Assembly (NCBI GenBank): GCA_045603485.1
Contig: JAZUMF010000084.1
Span: 1 to 13,107, forward strand
From: RGIG5952 sp045603485
GTDB taxonomy: Bacteria; Verrucomicrobiota; Kiritimatiellia; RFP12; JAAYLN01
Direction: 5' to 3'
Length of the DNA: 13,107 nucleotides
Under the pieces are notes generated by a model. The model did not search any database, had not been told where the DNA came from, and worked only from the letters and a program-made list of their open reading frames with translations. This document shows, piece by piece, positions 1-7,405 of this stretch. A program made the translations under genes and the position numbers. Position 1 is the stretch's first letter. Every line of letters begins with the position of its first letter.

Positions 1-1
1 T

Positions 2-250
2 AATGGATATAAGTGTTGTAGGGAGGAGAGGTTATTGAGGGCGATTGCGATTTACAAGGAGATTTCAGAGGGTGTTGTGGGGGCAAGTCAGATGATGGCG
101 AGGATTGATGCCTTTTTGGATCCTGAGCGTGTTGAGGAGGCTACAACTTTGGCATTTTTGAGAGAGAAATACCAAAATGAGATTACGGTGCGGAACAAAT
201 CAAAGTGGTGGAGAAGACTTTGCGGTGGGGTTAAGGTGAGATTGTGCTGA
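2..250 (+). CDS. 3' end of an unrecognised gene (partial, runs off the left edge)
   Basis: This frame is open from base 2 to a TGA at 248-250 and encodes at least 82 residues. A TTG at 35 could serve as a start, but since the frame stays open to the edge this is more likely the C-terminal part of a longer protein. The middle looks like a normal helical protein, with acidic and hydrophobic residues around 'DAFLDPERVEEATTLAFLREKY'-type sequence (split here for length: DAFLDPERVEE, then ATTLAFLREKY). The last 25 or so residues are different: they begin at a repeat (bases 174-199) shared with the far right of the window and end in a basic, Trp/Cys-rich tail. The natural C-terminus may have been replaced or extended by that repeat. 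I recognise no family, and a non-coding remnant is also possible. Confidence 0.4.
   Translation, partial: NGYKCCREERLLRAIAIYKEISEGVVGASQMMARIDAFLDPERVEEATTLAFLREKYQNEITVRNKSKWWRRLCGGVKVRLC
174..199 (+). repeat. Dispersed repeat, copy 1 (core GAGATTACGGTGCGGAAC)
   Basis: These 26 bases are identical to 12619-12644 and, reverse complemented over 25 bases, to 12500-12524. Here the repeat is in frame inside the left-edge reading frame, where it encodes NEITVRNK. Its outer end (the GGAACAAA side) points right. Confidence 0.85.
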
Positions 251-252
251 GA

Positions 253-374
253 GGTTTTATGATAGAGTAGGGTTTTACGATAGCGACAGTTTTAGTAGAG
301 ATACTGGTTTAGAAGGGATGCGGGTTTAATAGAGAGGCGGTTTTAGTAGTGAATATGGTTTAATAGAGAGTAGG
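253..374. repeat. Degenerate tandem array, about seven 16-18 bp units
   Basis: Units start with GGTTTTA or GGTTTA at about 253, 271, 288, 306, 323, 339 and 357, giving a period of 16-18 bp. Most continue with AGAGA- or TAGAGA-like sequence; for example 323 reads GGTTTAATAGAGAGG and 357 reads GGTTTAATAGAGAGTAGG. Stops (TAG, TAA) occur in several units, so the array is not coding. The last unit contributes the left arm of the hairpin at 365-407. Confidence 0.6.
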
Positions 375-407
375 GCGGTAGTATATTCGGATGCGCACCT
401 ACTCTCT
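365..407. terminator. Hairpin between converging genes, possible terminator
   Basis: AGAGAGTAGG (365-374) pairs perfectly with CCTACTCTCT (398-407). GCG (375-377) with CGC (394-396) can extend the stem past one bulged A. The loop is about 16-23 nt. On the plus strand TTT follows (408-410), which would suit termination of the left-edge gene. On the minus strand no T-run follows, so its value as a terminator for the GH127 gene is doubtful. Confidence 0.5.
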
Positions 408-419
408 TTTGGCAGATTG

Positions 420-2294
420 TTATGCTTTTTCATGTATCCAAACAGAAACTTCTGCGTCACCACGGTTCTGCCACAGAGCGTATGGTATTGCTGTGAAGCG
501 GACTTTTTTGTAGGTCGGCTTTTCTGTCGTGTAGAGGGTGTCTTCGTTGTTTACAATCTCTGTGGCGTTGCCCGAGATTGTAATTGTGCCACCGGGAAGG
601 TCTTTGGCTTTGCCCAGTTTGAACTCTTGGTCGGATGAAATTGACAATCTGCCAAGTGTAGTGCCGTTTTCAATGCTTTCGAGCGCATAGACCAGGGGAC
701 CGCGAGTTAATGCCAATTTCCCGGCCGTATCATGAACTTTACGGTTTGAGCGAACAATTTCAACGGGCATTGAGAAGTCTAATTCGATTTTTTCACCTTT
801 TTTCCAGGGACCATTGAATCGAAGAATGCTATCAGAGACATCGTCTTCGTTGAGGTGACCGTTATCTACAACGCCGAGGTCATTGCACCAACCTGGCAAG
901 CGTACTGAAAATGTATAGTCGCCATCAGCGAGAAACTTTATCGTGACTTTTCCATCATACGGATAGCCTCCCGATACGCTGATGAAACGATTGCCGGAAT
1001 GGAATACTGACGCTGCAGGAATGTTAAGTCTTACTTCATTTTCGTTTTCAGACCAAAGGAATGTGCCGATTTGAGGAAGGAAACGGCAGTAATTAGTCGG
1101 GCAGCATGAGCAAGAGAACCATTGTTGGCGGGAGTTTGCCGCATTTCCGCTTCTGCTGTCGGGATTATTGTCTAACGGGTTCTGGTAGAAAAATGAGTCA
1201 CCGGCAAGACTTATGCCTGAAAGAGCACCGTTATAAAGCACTTTTTCAAGAATATCAAGATAGCGTGCTTCTCCTGTTGCATTGTGCATCCGTTGGGCGA
1301 ACCAGACAAGGCCCATTGCTGCACAGCTTTCGGCATAAGCTGTATAGTTAATCAGGCGGTAGTCTTCTTCAAAACTTTCGCCATGGTGGGTGGAACCTAT
1401 ACCGCCTGTAAGGAAGATGCGTTTTTCGACAAGATTGTCAAAAATCGCCTTGCAGCAATCGAGGAGCTCATCGTCGTTGTCGGCTATTGCAACATCTACC
1501 ATTCCGGCGGCAAGGTACATCATTCGCACCGCATGACCTTCTGCGGTTTTTCGTTCACGAATCGGTATGTCGGCTTGAAGATTTTTTTGGTTTGCTGTTG
1601 TGGTGGAATATCCGGCAGCTTTGGCTTCATTGACAAAGTAATTTGGAGATTGGCCTCGCTCGTTGATGAAGTAGGAGGCAAGCTTGATGAATTTTTTAGA
1701 GCCTGTTACTTCGGCAAGCTTGATGAGTGCAAGTTCTATTTCTTCATGGCCGGGATATCCCCGTTTTTTGCCCTTTGCGCGACCAAAGACGGAGTCAATA
1801 TAGTCTACATAGCGACATACGCAATCAAGGAAATTGCGTTGGCCGGTTGCTTTGAAATGGGCTACCGCGGCTTCAATCAGATGCCCTGCGCAATACAATT
1901 CGTGATCTACTTTCAGACTTTTAAAACGGTCTTTTGGGCGGACAACGGTAAAGTGCGTATTCAAGTATCCGTCAGGCTGTTGTGCAGAGACGATTAAATT
2001 TACAATTTTATCAAGTTCTTTTCTTAACTTTATATCGTTTGGGTGCAGCATGAGGTCATATGCCATTCCTTCGACAACTTTTGCGACATCGGAATCCCAA
2101 TAAACATGCGGCTGGTTTGGCTTGCCCGGCTTCCAGTTAAGTTTGAAAGCGTCAATGCGACCTGTTTCGTAACACTTTGCCACAGACGATGGAATTGTTG
2201 ACATATGATTTCTTTCAACCCGCATGGAGAGATATTTGTCTGTTAATGCTACAGTTGAAATTTCGGGTGTTGAGAAGAGTTTTTTGCACGCCAT
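420..2294 (-). CDS. Glycoside hydrolase family 127 (DUF1680), beta-L-arabinofuranosidase
   Basis: The product is 624 aa, near the length of Bifidobacterium HypBA1, the GH127 type enzyme that releases beta-L-arabinofuranose from arabino-oligosaccharides. The zinc-thiolate active site can be read directly. Glu306 (GESF) lies exactly 16 residues before Glu322 (AESC), matching HypBA1 Glu322 and Glu338. Cys324 and the pair Cys397-Cys398 (CSCCPTN) match the Cys340/Cys417/Cys418 ligand and nucleophile set, so Cys397 is the expected nucleophile. Conserved histidines appear in DHELYCAGH (131, 138), PGHEE (183) and EGHAVR (254). An (alpha/alpha)6 barrel comes first and beta-sandwich domains follow from about residue 415. 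No signal peptide is present, so it is probably cytoplasmic. The ATG at 2292-2294 is preceded by AAGGAA. It stands alone and is divergent from the lipoprotein operon. The family is secure; the exact substrate is inferred. Confidence 0.93.
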   Translation of the reverse strand: MACKKLFSTPEISTVALTDKYLSMRVERNHMSTIPSSVAKCYETGRIDAFKLNWKPGKPNQPHVYWDSDVAKVVEGMAYDLMLHPNDIKLRKELDKIVNLIVSAQQPDGYLNTHFTVVRPKDRFKSLKVDHELYCAGHLIEAAVAHFKATGQRNFLDCVCRYVDYIDSVFGRAKGKKRGYPGHEEIELALIKLAEVTGSKKFIKLASYFINERGQSPNYFVNEAKAAGYSTTTANQKNLQADIPIRERKTAEGHAVRMMYLAAGMVDVAIADNDDELLDCCKAIFDNLVEKRIFLTGGIGSTHHGESFEEDYRLINYTAYAESCAAMGLVWFAQRMHNATGEARYLDILEKVLYNGALSGISLAGDSFFYQNPLDNNPDSRSGNAANSRQQWFSCSCCPTNYCRFLPQIGTFLWSENENEVRLNIPAASVFHSGNRFISVSGGYPYDGKVTIKFLADGDYTFSVRLPGWCNDLGVVDNGHLNEDDVSDSILRFNGPWKKGEKIELDFSMPVEIVRSNRKVHDTAGKLALTRGPLVYALESIENGTTLGRLSISSDQEFKLGKAKDLPGGTITISGNATEIVNNEDTLYTTEKPTYKKVRFTAIPYALWQNRGDAEVSVWIHEKA

Positions 2295-2335
2295 AGGGCA
2301 ATTCCTTTTTGTTTGCGAGAATGTTAAATGCTTTA

Positions 2336-2355
2336 TTGACTTATCTCTAAGTCAA
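2336..2355. promoter_or_regulatory. Palindrome in the divergent promoter region, possible operator
   Basis: TTGACTTA, then TCTC, then TAAGTCAA: perfect 8 bp arms with a 4 bp spacer. It lies 42 bp upstream of the GH127 start and about 87 bp upstream of the lipoprotein start. A TTGACT -35-like hexamer is part of the palindrome on the minus strand, but no convincing -10 is spaced 16-18 bp from it. A repressor or activator site for the sugar-hydrolase gene is a reasonable guess. Confidence 0.45.
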
Positions 2356-2402
2356 ATTTAACAATAATCGGAACAATTCTAACAAAAAAGTAAAAAATGT
2401 GC

Positions 2403-2411
2403 TATGATAAT
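2403..2411 (+). promoter_or_regulatory. Possible -10 element for the lipoprotein operon
   Basis: TATGAT (2403-2408), overlapping GATAAT (2406-2411), lies about 30 bp before the lipoprotein ATG in an A/T-rich stretch. No good -35 is visible at the right distance. The ribosome binding site GGAG at 2428-2431 fits the ATG at 2442. Confidence 0.35.
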
Positions 2412-2441
2412 AATGTTTAATAATTCTGGAGAGTTTGAAAA

Positions 2442-2762
2442 ATGAAGAAATCTTACAATTTACTTTCGCTTGTCGGTTTAGCTGCTTTGGTCGCTGCTTT
2501 TACCGGGTGCATGACTCCTGTGACTGTCATTACCGATCCTCCCGGCGCAACAGTATACAGTCGCGGTTCTGGGCGTCCTTCTTACCAGTGGGAATATCGC
2601 GGTTCAACAAAGAACGGTCCCGTAGTCTTCAAGGTTCCTTATAATGCGATTAAGACTCGCGTTTGCTGGCCTGCTGAGAATGGCAAGCCTGCCGTTCAGA
2701 GTGAAGAGGTTTATACGAAACTTCTTTTCAAAGATGATCCGGTTATCAAGTTTAAGAAATAA
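2442..2762 (+). CDS. Small lipoprotein with PEGA-like segment
   Basis: The product is 106 aa. A classic lipoprotein signal starts with MKKSYN, then a hydrophobic stretch (residues 7-20), then a lipobox AFTGC with Cys23 as the lipidated residue. The mature part opens with VTVITDPPGATVYSRG, which matches the start of PEGA domains (beta-rich modules, typically -DPPGA-V-). The remaining 65 or so residues look beta-rich, with paired aromatic and charged residues. The likely location is the inner face of the outer membrane or the periplasm. No enzymatic residues are evident. The start is supported by GGAG about 10 bp upstream. It is the first gene of a run of three, with the next start 6 bp after its stop. 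The lipoprotein call is firm; the PEGA assignment rests on a short motif. Confidence 0.8.
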   Translation: MKKSYNLLSLVGLAALVAAFTGCMTPVTVITDPPGATVYSRGSGRPSYQWEYRGSTKNGPVVFKVPYNAIKTRVCWPAENGKPAVQSEEVYTKLLFKDDPVIKFKK

Positions 2763-2767
2763 TTGGA

Positions 2768-3277
2768 ATGACTTTTCTTTCATTTGAGGCATCACAAAGC
2801 AGACCTCCGTTCAGGCGGTTGTTTGCGTTGGGTGTCCGTTATTTTCTTCTTGCAGAGTTACTTGCCGTTGTTTTGGCTTTGTTGTCGCGCTTCATCTTCT
2901 CATTGTTTGGTATTGAGCTTGAGCAGCAGGAGGCAATTTCTCTGCTTTCAAACTCGGATACTTCACTTTTTGATACTTGTTTTCTCGTTTTTGCTTCAGT
3001 ATTTCTTTCGCCTGTATGTGAAGAGTTTGTCTTTAGAATTTGTTTTCTGGACTTTATTCTCAAAAAGACAAAAAAAGTGGCTCTTTCTGTTTTTGCCGTA
3101 TCCCTTATATTTGCCATTTGTCATTGGAATCTTGCCGCATTTGCTCCGCTCTTTGGTGTTTCGGTAGCTTTTTCGCTTGCACTGGTTAATACAAAAGCGT
3201 GGATTATTCCAATATTCTCACATTCTTTATATAATTTGACAGCGGTCGCTGTCGCTCTTTCAAGTCGTTTTATTTAA
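2768..3277 (+). CDS. CPBP-family intramembrane glutamic protease (short form)
   Basis: The product is 169 aa and mostly membrane-embedded, with hydrophobic segments around 20-48, 68-82, 104-118, 120-140 and 147-165. The three CPBP/Abi (PF02517) motifs are present: CEEFVFR with Glu85-Glu86 and Arg90, FAICHWN with His119, and SHSLYN with His152 and Asn156. Members include Rce1-type CAAX endopeptidases and bacterial bacteriocin-immunity or regulatory proteases; the bacterial substrates are mostly unknown. This copy is shorter than usual (200-300 aa) because it lacks extra N-terminal helices, but the catalytic core is complete. The ATG is 6 bp after the lipoprotein stop with only a weak Shine-Dalgarno, so translational coupling is likely. 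The neighbouring lipoprotein is not an obvious substrate. Confidence 0.88.
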   Translation: MTFLSFEASQSRPPFRRLFALGVRYFLLAELLAVVLALLSRFIFSLFGIELEQQEAISLLSNSDTSLFDTCFLVFASVFLSPVCEEFVFRICFLDFILKKTKKVALSVFAVSLIFAICHWNLAAFAPLFGVSVAFSLALVNTKAWIIPIFSHSLYNLTAVAVALSSRFI

Positions 3278-3286
3278 GAGGTTTTC

Positions 3287-4078
3287 ATGTCACTTACAAA
3301 CTTTCATACTCACACCAAATACTGCGATGGTAATAGTACATGTGAAGAGGTAATTCTCTCGGCGATAGATAAAAAAATGTCTGCCATAGGTTTCTCCGGC
3401 CATGGATATACATTTTTTGATCATTCATGCTGCATGATGGATACGGCAAAATATATCGAGGAGCTTAAGGTTTTGCGTGAGAAATATAAAGACCAAATAG
3501 CGATATATATTGGTGTTGAGGAGGATTCCTGCGATCTCTGCAATAGAGATGATTTTGATTACATTATAGGTTCGTCTCATTATATTAAGGTCGGTGATGA
3601 ATTTATCTCTAATGATCAGAATATTCAGTCACCTGTTCTTTGCCTTGAGGCTTTTGATAATGACTTTGTCCATTTTTCTGAGGTTTTTTATAGCAGATTT
3701 TGCGATTATATTTTAAGTCGTAAACCTGATATTATCGGTCACTTCGACATTATTACTAAATTTGACGAGCTTGGCGAGTCGCATTTTTTGGGCAAGAAGG
3801 AGTATGAGCGTATCGCAGAAAAATATATCGCTATTGCCGCGGAATCGGGTTCTATTTTCGAGATAAATACCGGTGCAATTTCCAGAGGATACAGGAAGAC
3901 TCCATATCCAGCCCCTAATCTGCTAAAGGTCTTGAAGGATCTTAATGCCAGAGTTATTCTCTCATCCGACAGCCATAGTGCTGAAACACTTGTTTCAGGT
4001 TTTGCCGAGGCTAGGGAATTACTTAGAAGTGTCGGTATTACAAATATCGTCACAAGTCCATTTGAGTGCGGTAATTAG
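3287..4078 (+). CDS. hisK: PHP-domain histidinol-phosphatase (HisK/HisJ type)
   Basis: The product is 263 aa, matching the usual 260-270 aa of HisK-type histidinol-phosphatase (EC 3.1.3.15), which makes L-histidinol in histidine biosynthesis. The metal-binding motifs are complete and in order: NFHTHTKYCDG (His7, His9, Asp14), FSGHG (His39), GVEED (Glu78), SSHYI (His98), GHFD (His152), and SSDSH near the end (Asp228, His230). Arrangement and length favour histidinol-phosphatase over PHP domains of polymerases or YcdX-like hydrolases, although annotation as a general PHP-superfamily phosphatase would also be defensible. It is soluble with no signal peptide. AGAGG 6 bp before the ATG supports the start. 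It is third in the run with the lipoprotein and CPBP genes, 9 bp downstream. No other his gene is in view. Confidence 0.88.
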   Translation: MSLTNFHTHTKYCDGNSTCEEVILSAIDKKMSAIGFSGHGYTFFDHSCCMMDTAKYIEELKVLREKYKDQIAIYIGVEEDSCDLCNRDDFDYIIGSSHYIKVGDEFISNDQNIQSPVLCLEAFDNDFVHFSEVFYSRFCDYILSRKPDIIGHFDIITKFDELGESHFLGKKEYERIAEKYIAIAAESGSIFEINTGAISRGYRKTPYPAPNLLKVLKDLNARVILSSDSHSAETLVSGFAEARELLRSVGITNIVTSPFECGN

Positions 4079-4094
4079 TGCCGATAAATTCTCT

Positions 4095-4124
4095 TTGCCT
4101 TAATAGCACGGAAACTGCTATAAT
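4095..4124 (+). promoter_or_regulatory. Sigma70-type promoter for homoserine dehydrogenase operon
   Basis: TTGCCT (4095-4100), an 18 bp spacer, then a perfect TATAAT (4119-4124), about 28 bp before the ATG at 4152. AGAGG at 4141-4145 is the ribosome binding site. This is the best promoter match inside the plus-strand block and suggests a new transcription unit starts here. Confidence 0.65.
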
Positions 4125-4151
4125 AATTGAAATTTTAACGAGAGGTCTTTT

Positions 4152-5450
4152 ATGAAGCAAATCGGTGTAGGTCTTTTAGGCTTTGGTACAGTCGGCGCTG
4201 GTGTTGTCGATGGTCTTATGCGTAATCGCGAGCTTATCAAATCCCGTTCGGGGATTGATATTCTTGTTAAGAAGATTGGCGACTTGGATATTACAACGGA
4301 TCGCGGCGTCAAGGTCGATCCTTCGATTTTGTGCACTGATGCTTTTGAAGTCATTGCCGATCCCGAGGTTGATATTGTTGTTGAGTTGATTGGCGGTTGC
4401 GGAATCGCCAAGAAACTTGTAATGGCGGCACTTGAGGCCGGAAAGCCCGTTGTTACGGCCAATAAGAAGCTTCTTGCCGAGGCTGGTAAAGAAATTTTTG
4501 CACTTGCGGCCAGCAAGAATGTTGATATCTATTTTGGTGCCTCGGTCGGTGGCGGTATTCCTATAATCCGCGTCCTTCGTGAAGGCCTTGTCGGAAACTC
4601 AATAAACCATATCCACGGAATTCTTAACGGTACTTGCAATTATATTCTGACAAGAATGGAAAACGAGGGTCTTCCATTTGATGAGGTCCTTGCTGACGCG
4701 CAGAAGCTTGGCTATGCTGAAGCAAACCCGTCTTTGGATATTGACGGCTTTGATACGGCCCACAAGGCTTTGATTCTCGCCATGCTTTCCTATGGTGTTC
4801 AGATTCCTCTTGAGTCTATTTCGGTTGAGGGTATTCGCGGTCTTGACGGTCGTGATGTAGACTACGCAGCAGACCTTGGCTACAAGATCAAGCTTTTGGC
4901 TACCGTCGCAAGGGACGGTGATGATGTTGAAGTATTTGTCGCTCCAACGCTCGTGCCGATGGATCATATGCTTGCATCTGTTTCCGGTGTATTCAATGCA
5001 GCAATGGTAAATGGCGATATGTCAGACAATACTTTGTACTATGGTCGCGGCGCAGGTCGTGCACCGACCGCGAGTACCGTTGTCGGTGATATCGTTGATA
5101 TCGCCAGAAACCTGGCTTCAGGGGATGTCCGCCATAAGTGTGTTGTACCTAATCCTGATGCTTCAATTCGTTTGCGTCCTGCATCGGAGATGAAGCACGC
5201 CTTTTATGTACGCCTCAATGTCCGCAACGAGGCTGGTATGCTTGGCAAATTCACAACCATTCTCGGTAATCACAATGTAAGCATTGATGCTGTTATTCAG
5301 CAGCAGGATGCCGATTCAAACGATGCCGTGCCGGTTGTCGTATTAACTCACATTGCGGTAGAGTCGGATCTCTCGGCTGCTCTCGATGAGATACTGGCAT
5401 CTGGAGTTGTTACTGAATCGCCGATACGCTTCCGTATCCTCGGAGAATAG
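4152..5450 (+). CDS. hom: Homoserine dehydrogenase with C-terminal ACT domain
   Basis: The product is 432 aa, the normal length for monofunctional homoserine dehydrogenase (EC 1.1.1.3), which reduces aspartate semialdehyde to homoserine with NAD(P)H on the threonine/methionine branch. The order is: NAD-binding fold starting with GLLGFGTVGAG (8-17); VTANKKLL (101-108), where Lys105 is the conserved active-site lysine; catalytic domain with GILNGTCNYIL (156-166), GYAEANPSLDIDG (187-199) and FDTAHK (200-205), where Asp201 and Lys205 match the catalytic Asp219/Lys223 of yeast Hom6; and an ACT regulatory domain from about 350 (FYVRLNVRNEAGMLGKF), the usual site of threonine feedback inhibition. 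It has its own promoter and good Shine-Dalgarno. Four envelope-type genes follow at very short spacing, an unusual partnership. No aspartokinase or thrB/thrC is nearby. Confidence 0.96.
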   Translation: MKQIGVGLLGFGTVGAGVVDGLMRNRELIKSRSGIDILVKKIGDLDITTDRGVKVDPSILCTDAFEVIADPEVDIVVELIGGCGIAKKLVMAALEAGKPVVTANKKLLAEAGKEIFALAASKNVDIYFGASVGGGIPIIRVLREGLVGNSINHIHGILNGTCNYILTRMENEGLPFDEVLADAQKLGYAEANPSLDIDGFDTAHKALILAMLSYGVQIPLESISVEGIRGLDGRDVDYAADLGYKIKLLATVARDGDDVEVFVAPTLVPMDHMLASVSGVFNAAMVNGDMSDNTLYYGRGAGRAPTASTVVGDIVDIARNLASGDVRHKCVVPNPDASIRLRPASEMKHAFYVRLNVRNEAGMLGKFTTILGNHNVSIDAVIQQQDADSNDAVPVVVLTHIAVESDLSAALDEILASGVVTESPIRFRILGE

Positions 5451-5455
5451 TTGCT

Positions 5456-6529
5456 ATGTTTTGGCTTCGCTATTTGCTTTGTGCTGTAATTTTTTCAGTT
5501 GCGATTTATTATCTGGCCCCCGGTGTAAGTAAACGATTAACTGAGGTGGCTGATGAAATCAAAGAGGTAGCGAGTCAAAATGATTCGGCATCTCAGGATG
5601 ATATGGCAGGGGATTCTGAGTCTGCATATCATCCGAAGCAGATTACGACATTGAAGAAGCCCAAAGATACCGGCGTGTCTCCTTCGGAGTCGACTAGTTC
5701 TTTGAAGCCGTCTACTCCCAAAAAAGAAGCTGTGGCTCAAGCACTCCCCAAGGCGGAGAATGAGACAAAGCGGAATATGACTTCAACCGAAGAGGTCGTT
5801 TCTAAAGTTGAGGTTATCGATTCATTGCCGAAAAGTCCGGATTCTCCAATCTACTCGGTTGATGTGATTCCTCCATCGGCTCAAAATGTTATCAGTTGGG
5901 CGATTCTCTGCAATGATTCAGCGGCATTCCGTGAAACAGGGAAGCGGATTCCCGCCAAGGCTCCTGGCGGTCATTTGGTTGAAATATCAGAGGGGGTTCA
6001 TACTACCGATGGTGTTGAAATCGCCAGATGCAAGATATGGGACGGGTCAAAATGGTTCGGCCCATATTTGATTCGCACTTCAGATCTTTTGATGTTTAAG
6101 GATGGACGCGATTTGGTGCTCGCCAGCGATGTTGATAATCTTTTATCATATTATCGCCTAAATACCCGTCTTCTAAACCGCAAGGCTGAGTTGGACAGGA
6201 TTAACAAGAGTAAGAATCCTTATTATGCTCGTCTACGCGAGTTAAGTGAAAAATACAACAAAAGCGCTGATAGAGCTAAAGAGTTAGTCAAGATTCGTGA
6301 TGAATCTCAAGGCGCAAAGCGAATGAATGCATCAGAGGAGCTTCGCAAACTTGAGATCGAACAGGGCCGCCAGAAGCGTGAGCTTGATAAGCTTGTTACG
6401 CTCTATAACCAGTGGAAGCAGGATAATTTCAGAGGCGAAGTCGATTATGACTCAGATAAAGAAATTATTTCAATTTCCGAAGAAATGAAGGCTTTGAAGC
6501 CCAAAGTGGCTGATTTCGGCGTTGAATAG
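5456..6529 (+). CDS. Membrane-anchored protein with SH3-like and coiled-coil regions, function unknown
   Basis: The product is 357 aa and I cannot place it in a named family. Residues 4-22 form one hydrophobic segment (uncleaved anchor or signal peptide). Residues 24-130 are a Ser/Lys/Glu/Pro-rich, probably disordered linker. Residues about 145-215 form a compact beta-rich unit with an SH3-like look (RETGKRIPAKAPGGHLVEI, then CKIWDGSKWFGPYLI). Residues 225-325 are a long, highly charged helix likely to be a coiled coil. A plausible role is a periplasmic scaffold or wall/peptide-binding protein, as with bacterial SH3 plus coiled-coil proteins that help envelope hydrolases, but this is inference. 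The ATG is 6 bp after the hom stop, with GGAG 10 bp upstream inside hom. Co-transcription with hom and the next CPBP gene is likely. Confidence 0.75.
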   Translation: MFWLRYLLCAVIFSVAIYYLAPGVSKRLTEVADEIKEVASQNDSASQDDMAGDSESAYHPKQITTLKKPKDTGVSPSESTSSLKPSTPKKEAVAQALPKAENETKRNMTSTEEVVSKVEVIDSLPKSPDSPIYSVDVIPPSAQNVISWAILCNDSAAFRETGKRIPAKAPGGHLVEISEGVHTTDGVEIARCKIWDGSKWFGPYLIRTSDLLMFKDGRDLVLASDVDNLLSYYRLNTRLLNRKAELDRINKSKNPYYARLRELSEKYNKSADRAKELVKIRDESQGAKRMNASEELRKLEIEQGRQKRELDKLVTLYNQWKQDNFRGEVDYDSDKEIISISEEMKALKPKVADFGVE

Positions 6530-6558
6530 TTATCATCAAACTTACAGTTTCGAATTAT

Positions 6559-7401
6559 ATGCAAAACAGCGGCGACAACGGAAAAAATTCTCCAGATTCA
6601 TCTGTGGCATCAAAGGCCGCATATTGGGGCCATCTCTCCCCATATCTTCTTTGGATTGCCTTTATAATGATTTTTCAACTGGCGGATTCATTGGGGAATC
6701 CATTCCCAAGAAGCTGGATAGCTCCGTCTTATGCTTTCAAGTCTTTGATTTGTTTTGTTTTGATTTTACTCTTTAAGCCATGGCGTTATCTCAAACCTGA
6801 GACAGATGCACCATATTCCTGCAATAAACTGTATGATTCATTAGGCGGTAATATCGCATTAGGAATTGCAGGTGGTATTTTGGTAGCAATTTTGTGGATA
6901 TTGCCTGAATCGCCATTCTTCTTTTCAAAATGTCGAGGTTTTTGCGAATTCTACAATCAATGGTTGATAATGCCCTTAGGCTCAAATCCTGAATACTTTG
7001 CAGCTCCTATATTCCCGTCGCTTCCCGAGGGTCATAAATCACTTGCGTATTCACCCGAAGAATGCGGTTGGTTTTTCACAATCGCCAAGCTCTTTGGGTC
7101 AGCATTTGTAATTGCCGCCGCTGAAGAATACTTCTTTAGAAGCTTTCTCTATCGCTGGATCCGCAACGGAAACTTCCTCTCTATACCGTTGTCGAAGTTT
7201 GACGCACCTACATTTTGGATTGTAGTCGCCGTTTTTGCGTTAGAGCATGATCGTTGGTTTATGGGTGCTGTTGCCGGTATCGTTTATGGTTTACTTGCGG
7301 TAAAATGTCGCCATTTTTGTGCGCCGATTATAGCTCATATGGTGACAAACCTGATTTTAGGTCTATATGTAATCGGTTCTGGTCAGTACGGCTTTTGGTG
7401 A
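6559..7401 (+). CDS. Exosortase-type CAAX prenyl protease-related CPBP protein
   Basis: The product is 280 aa with about eight hydrophobic segments. The CPBP core is complete: AAAEEYFFRSFLYRW gives Glu189-Glu190 and Arg194, FALEHDRW gives His230, and PIIAHMVTN gives His260 and Asn264. The C-terminal stretch after His230 (RWFMGAVAGIVYGLL) and the terminal tail LGLYVIGSGQYGFW strongly recall the TIGR03008 'CAAX prenyl protease-related' subfamily, typically found with exosortase/PEP-CTERM sorting systems; that match is from memory of the family signature. The acidic loop at 120-165 is long. It sits 29 bp after the SH3-like protein and 4 bp before the next gene, so it is in the same operon. The ATG has a poor Shine-Dalgarno but no better in-frame start lies downstream of the previous stop. 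Protease function is likely; substrates are unknown. Confidence 0.85.
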   Translation: MQNSGDNGKNSPDSSVASKAAYWGHLSPYLLWIAFIMIFQLADSLGNPFPRSWIAPSYAFKSLICFVLILLFKPWRYLKPETDAPYSCNKLYDSLGGNIALGIAGGILVAILWILPESPFFFSKCRGFCEFYNQWLIMPLGSNPEYFAAPIFPSLPEGHKSLAYSPEECGWFFTIAKLFGSAFVIAAAEEYFFRSFLYRWIRNGNFLSIPLSKFDAPTFWIVVAVFALEHDRWFMGAVAGIVYGLLAVKCRHFCAPIIAHMVTNLILGLYVIGSGQYGFW

Positions 7402-7405
7402 GTTT

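Noticed and set aside
1284..1997. A 237-codon open frame on the plus strand
   Set aside because: It is antisense to the clearly identified GH127 gene, whose catalytic motifs are all in the minus-strand frame. The plus frame has no recognisable domain.
2784..3167. A 127-codon frame overlapping the short CPBP gene
   Set aside because: The other frame carries all three CPBP motifs, so this one is a shadow.
2768..3277. Abortive-infection (Abi) phage-defence gene
   Set aside because: PF02517 is sometimes labelled Abi, but no other defence gene is nearby and the operon context is a lipoprotein and histidinol-phosphatase.
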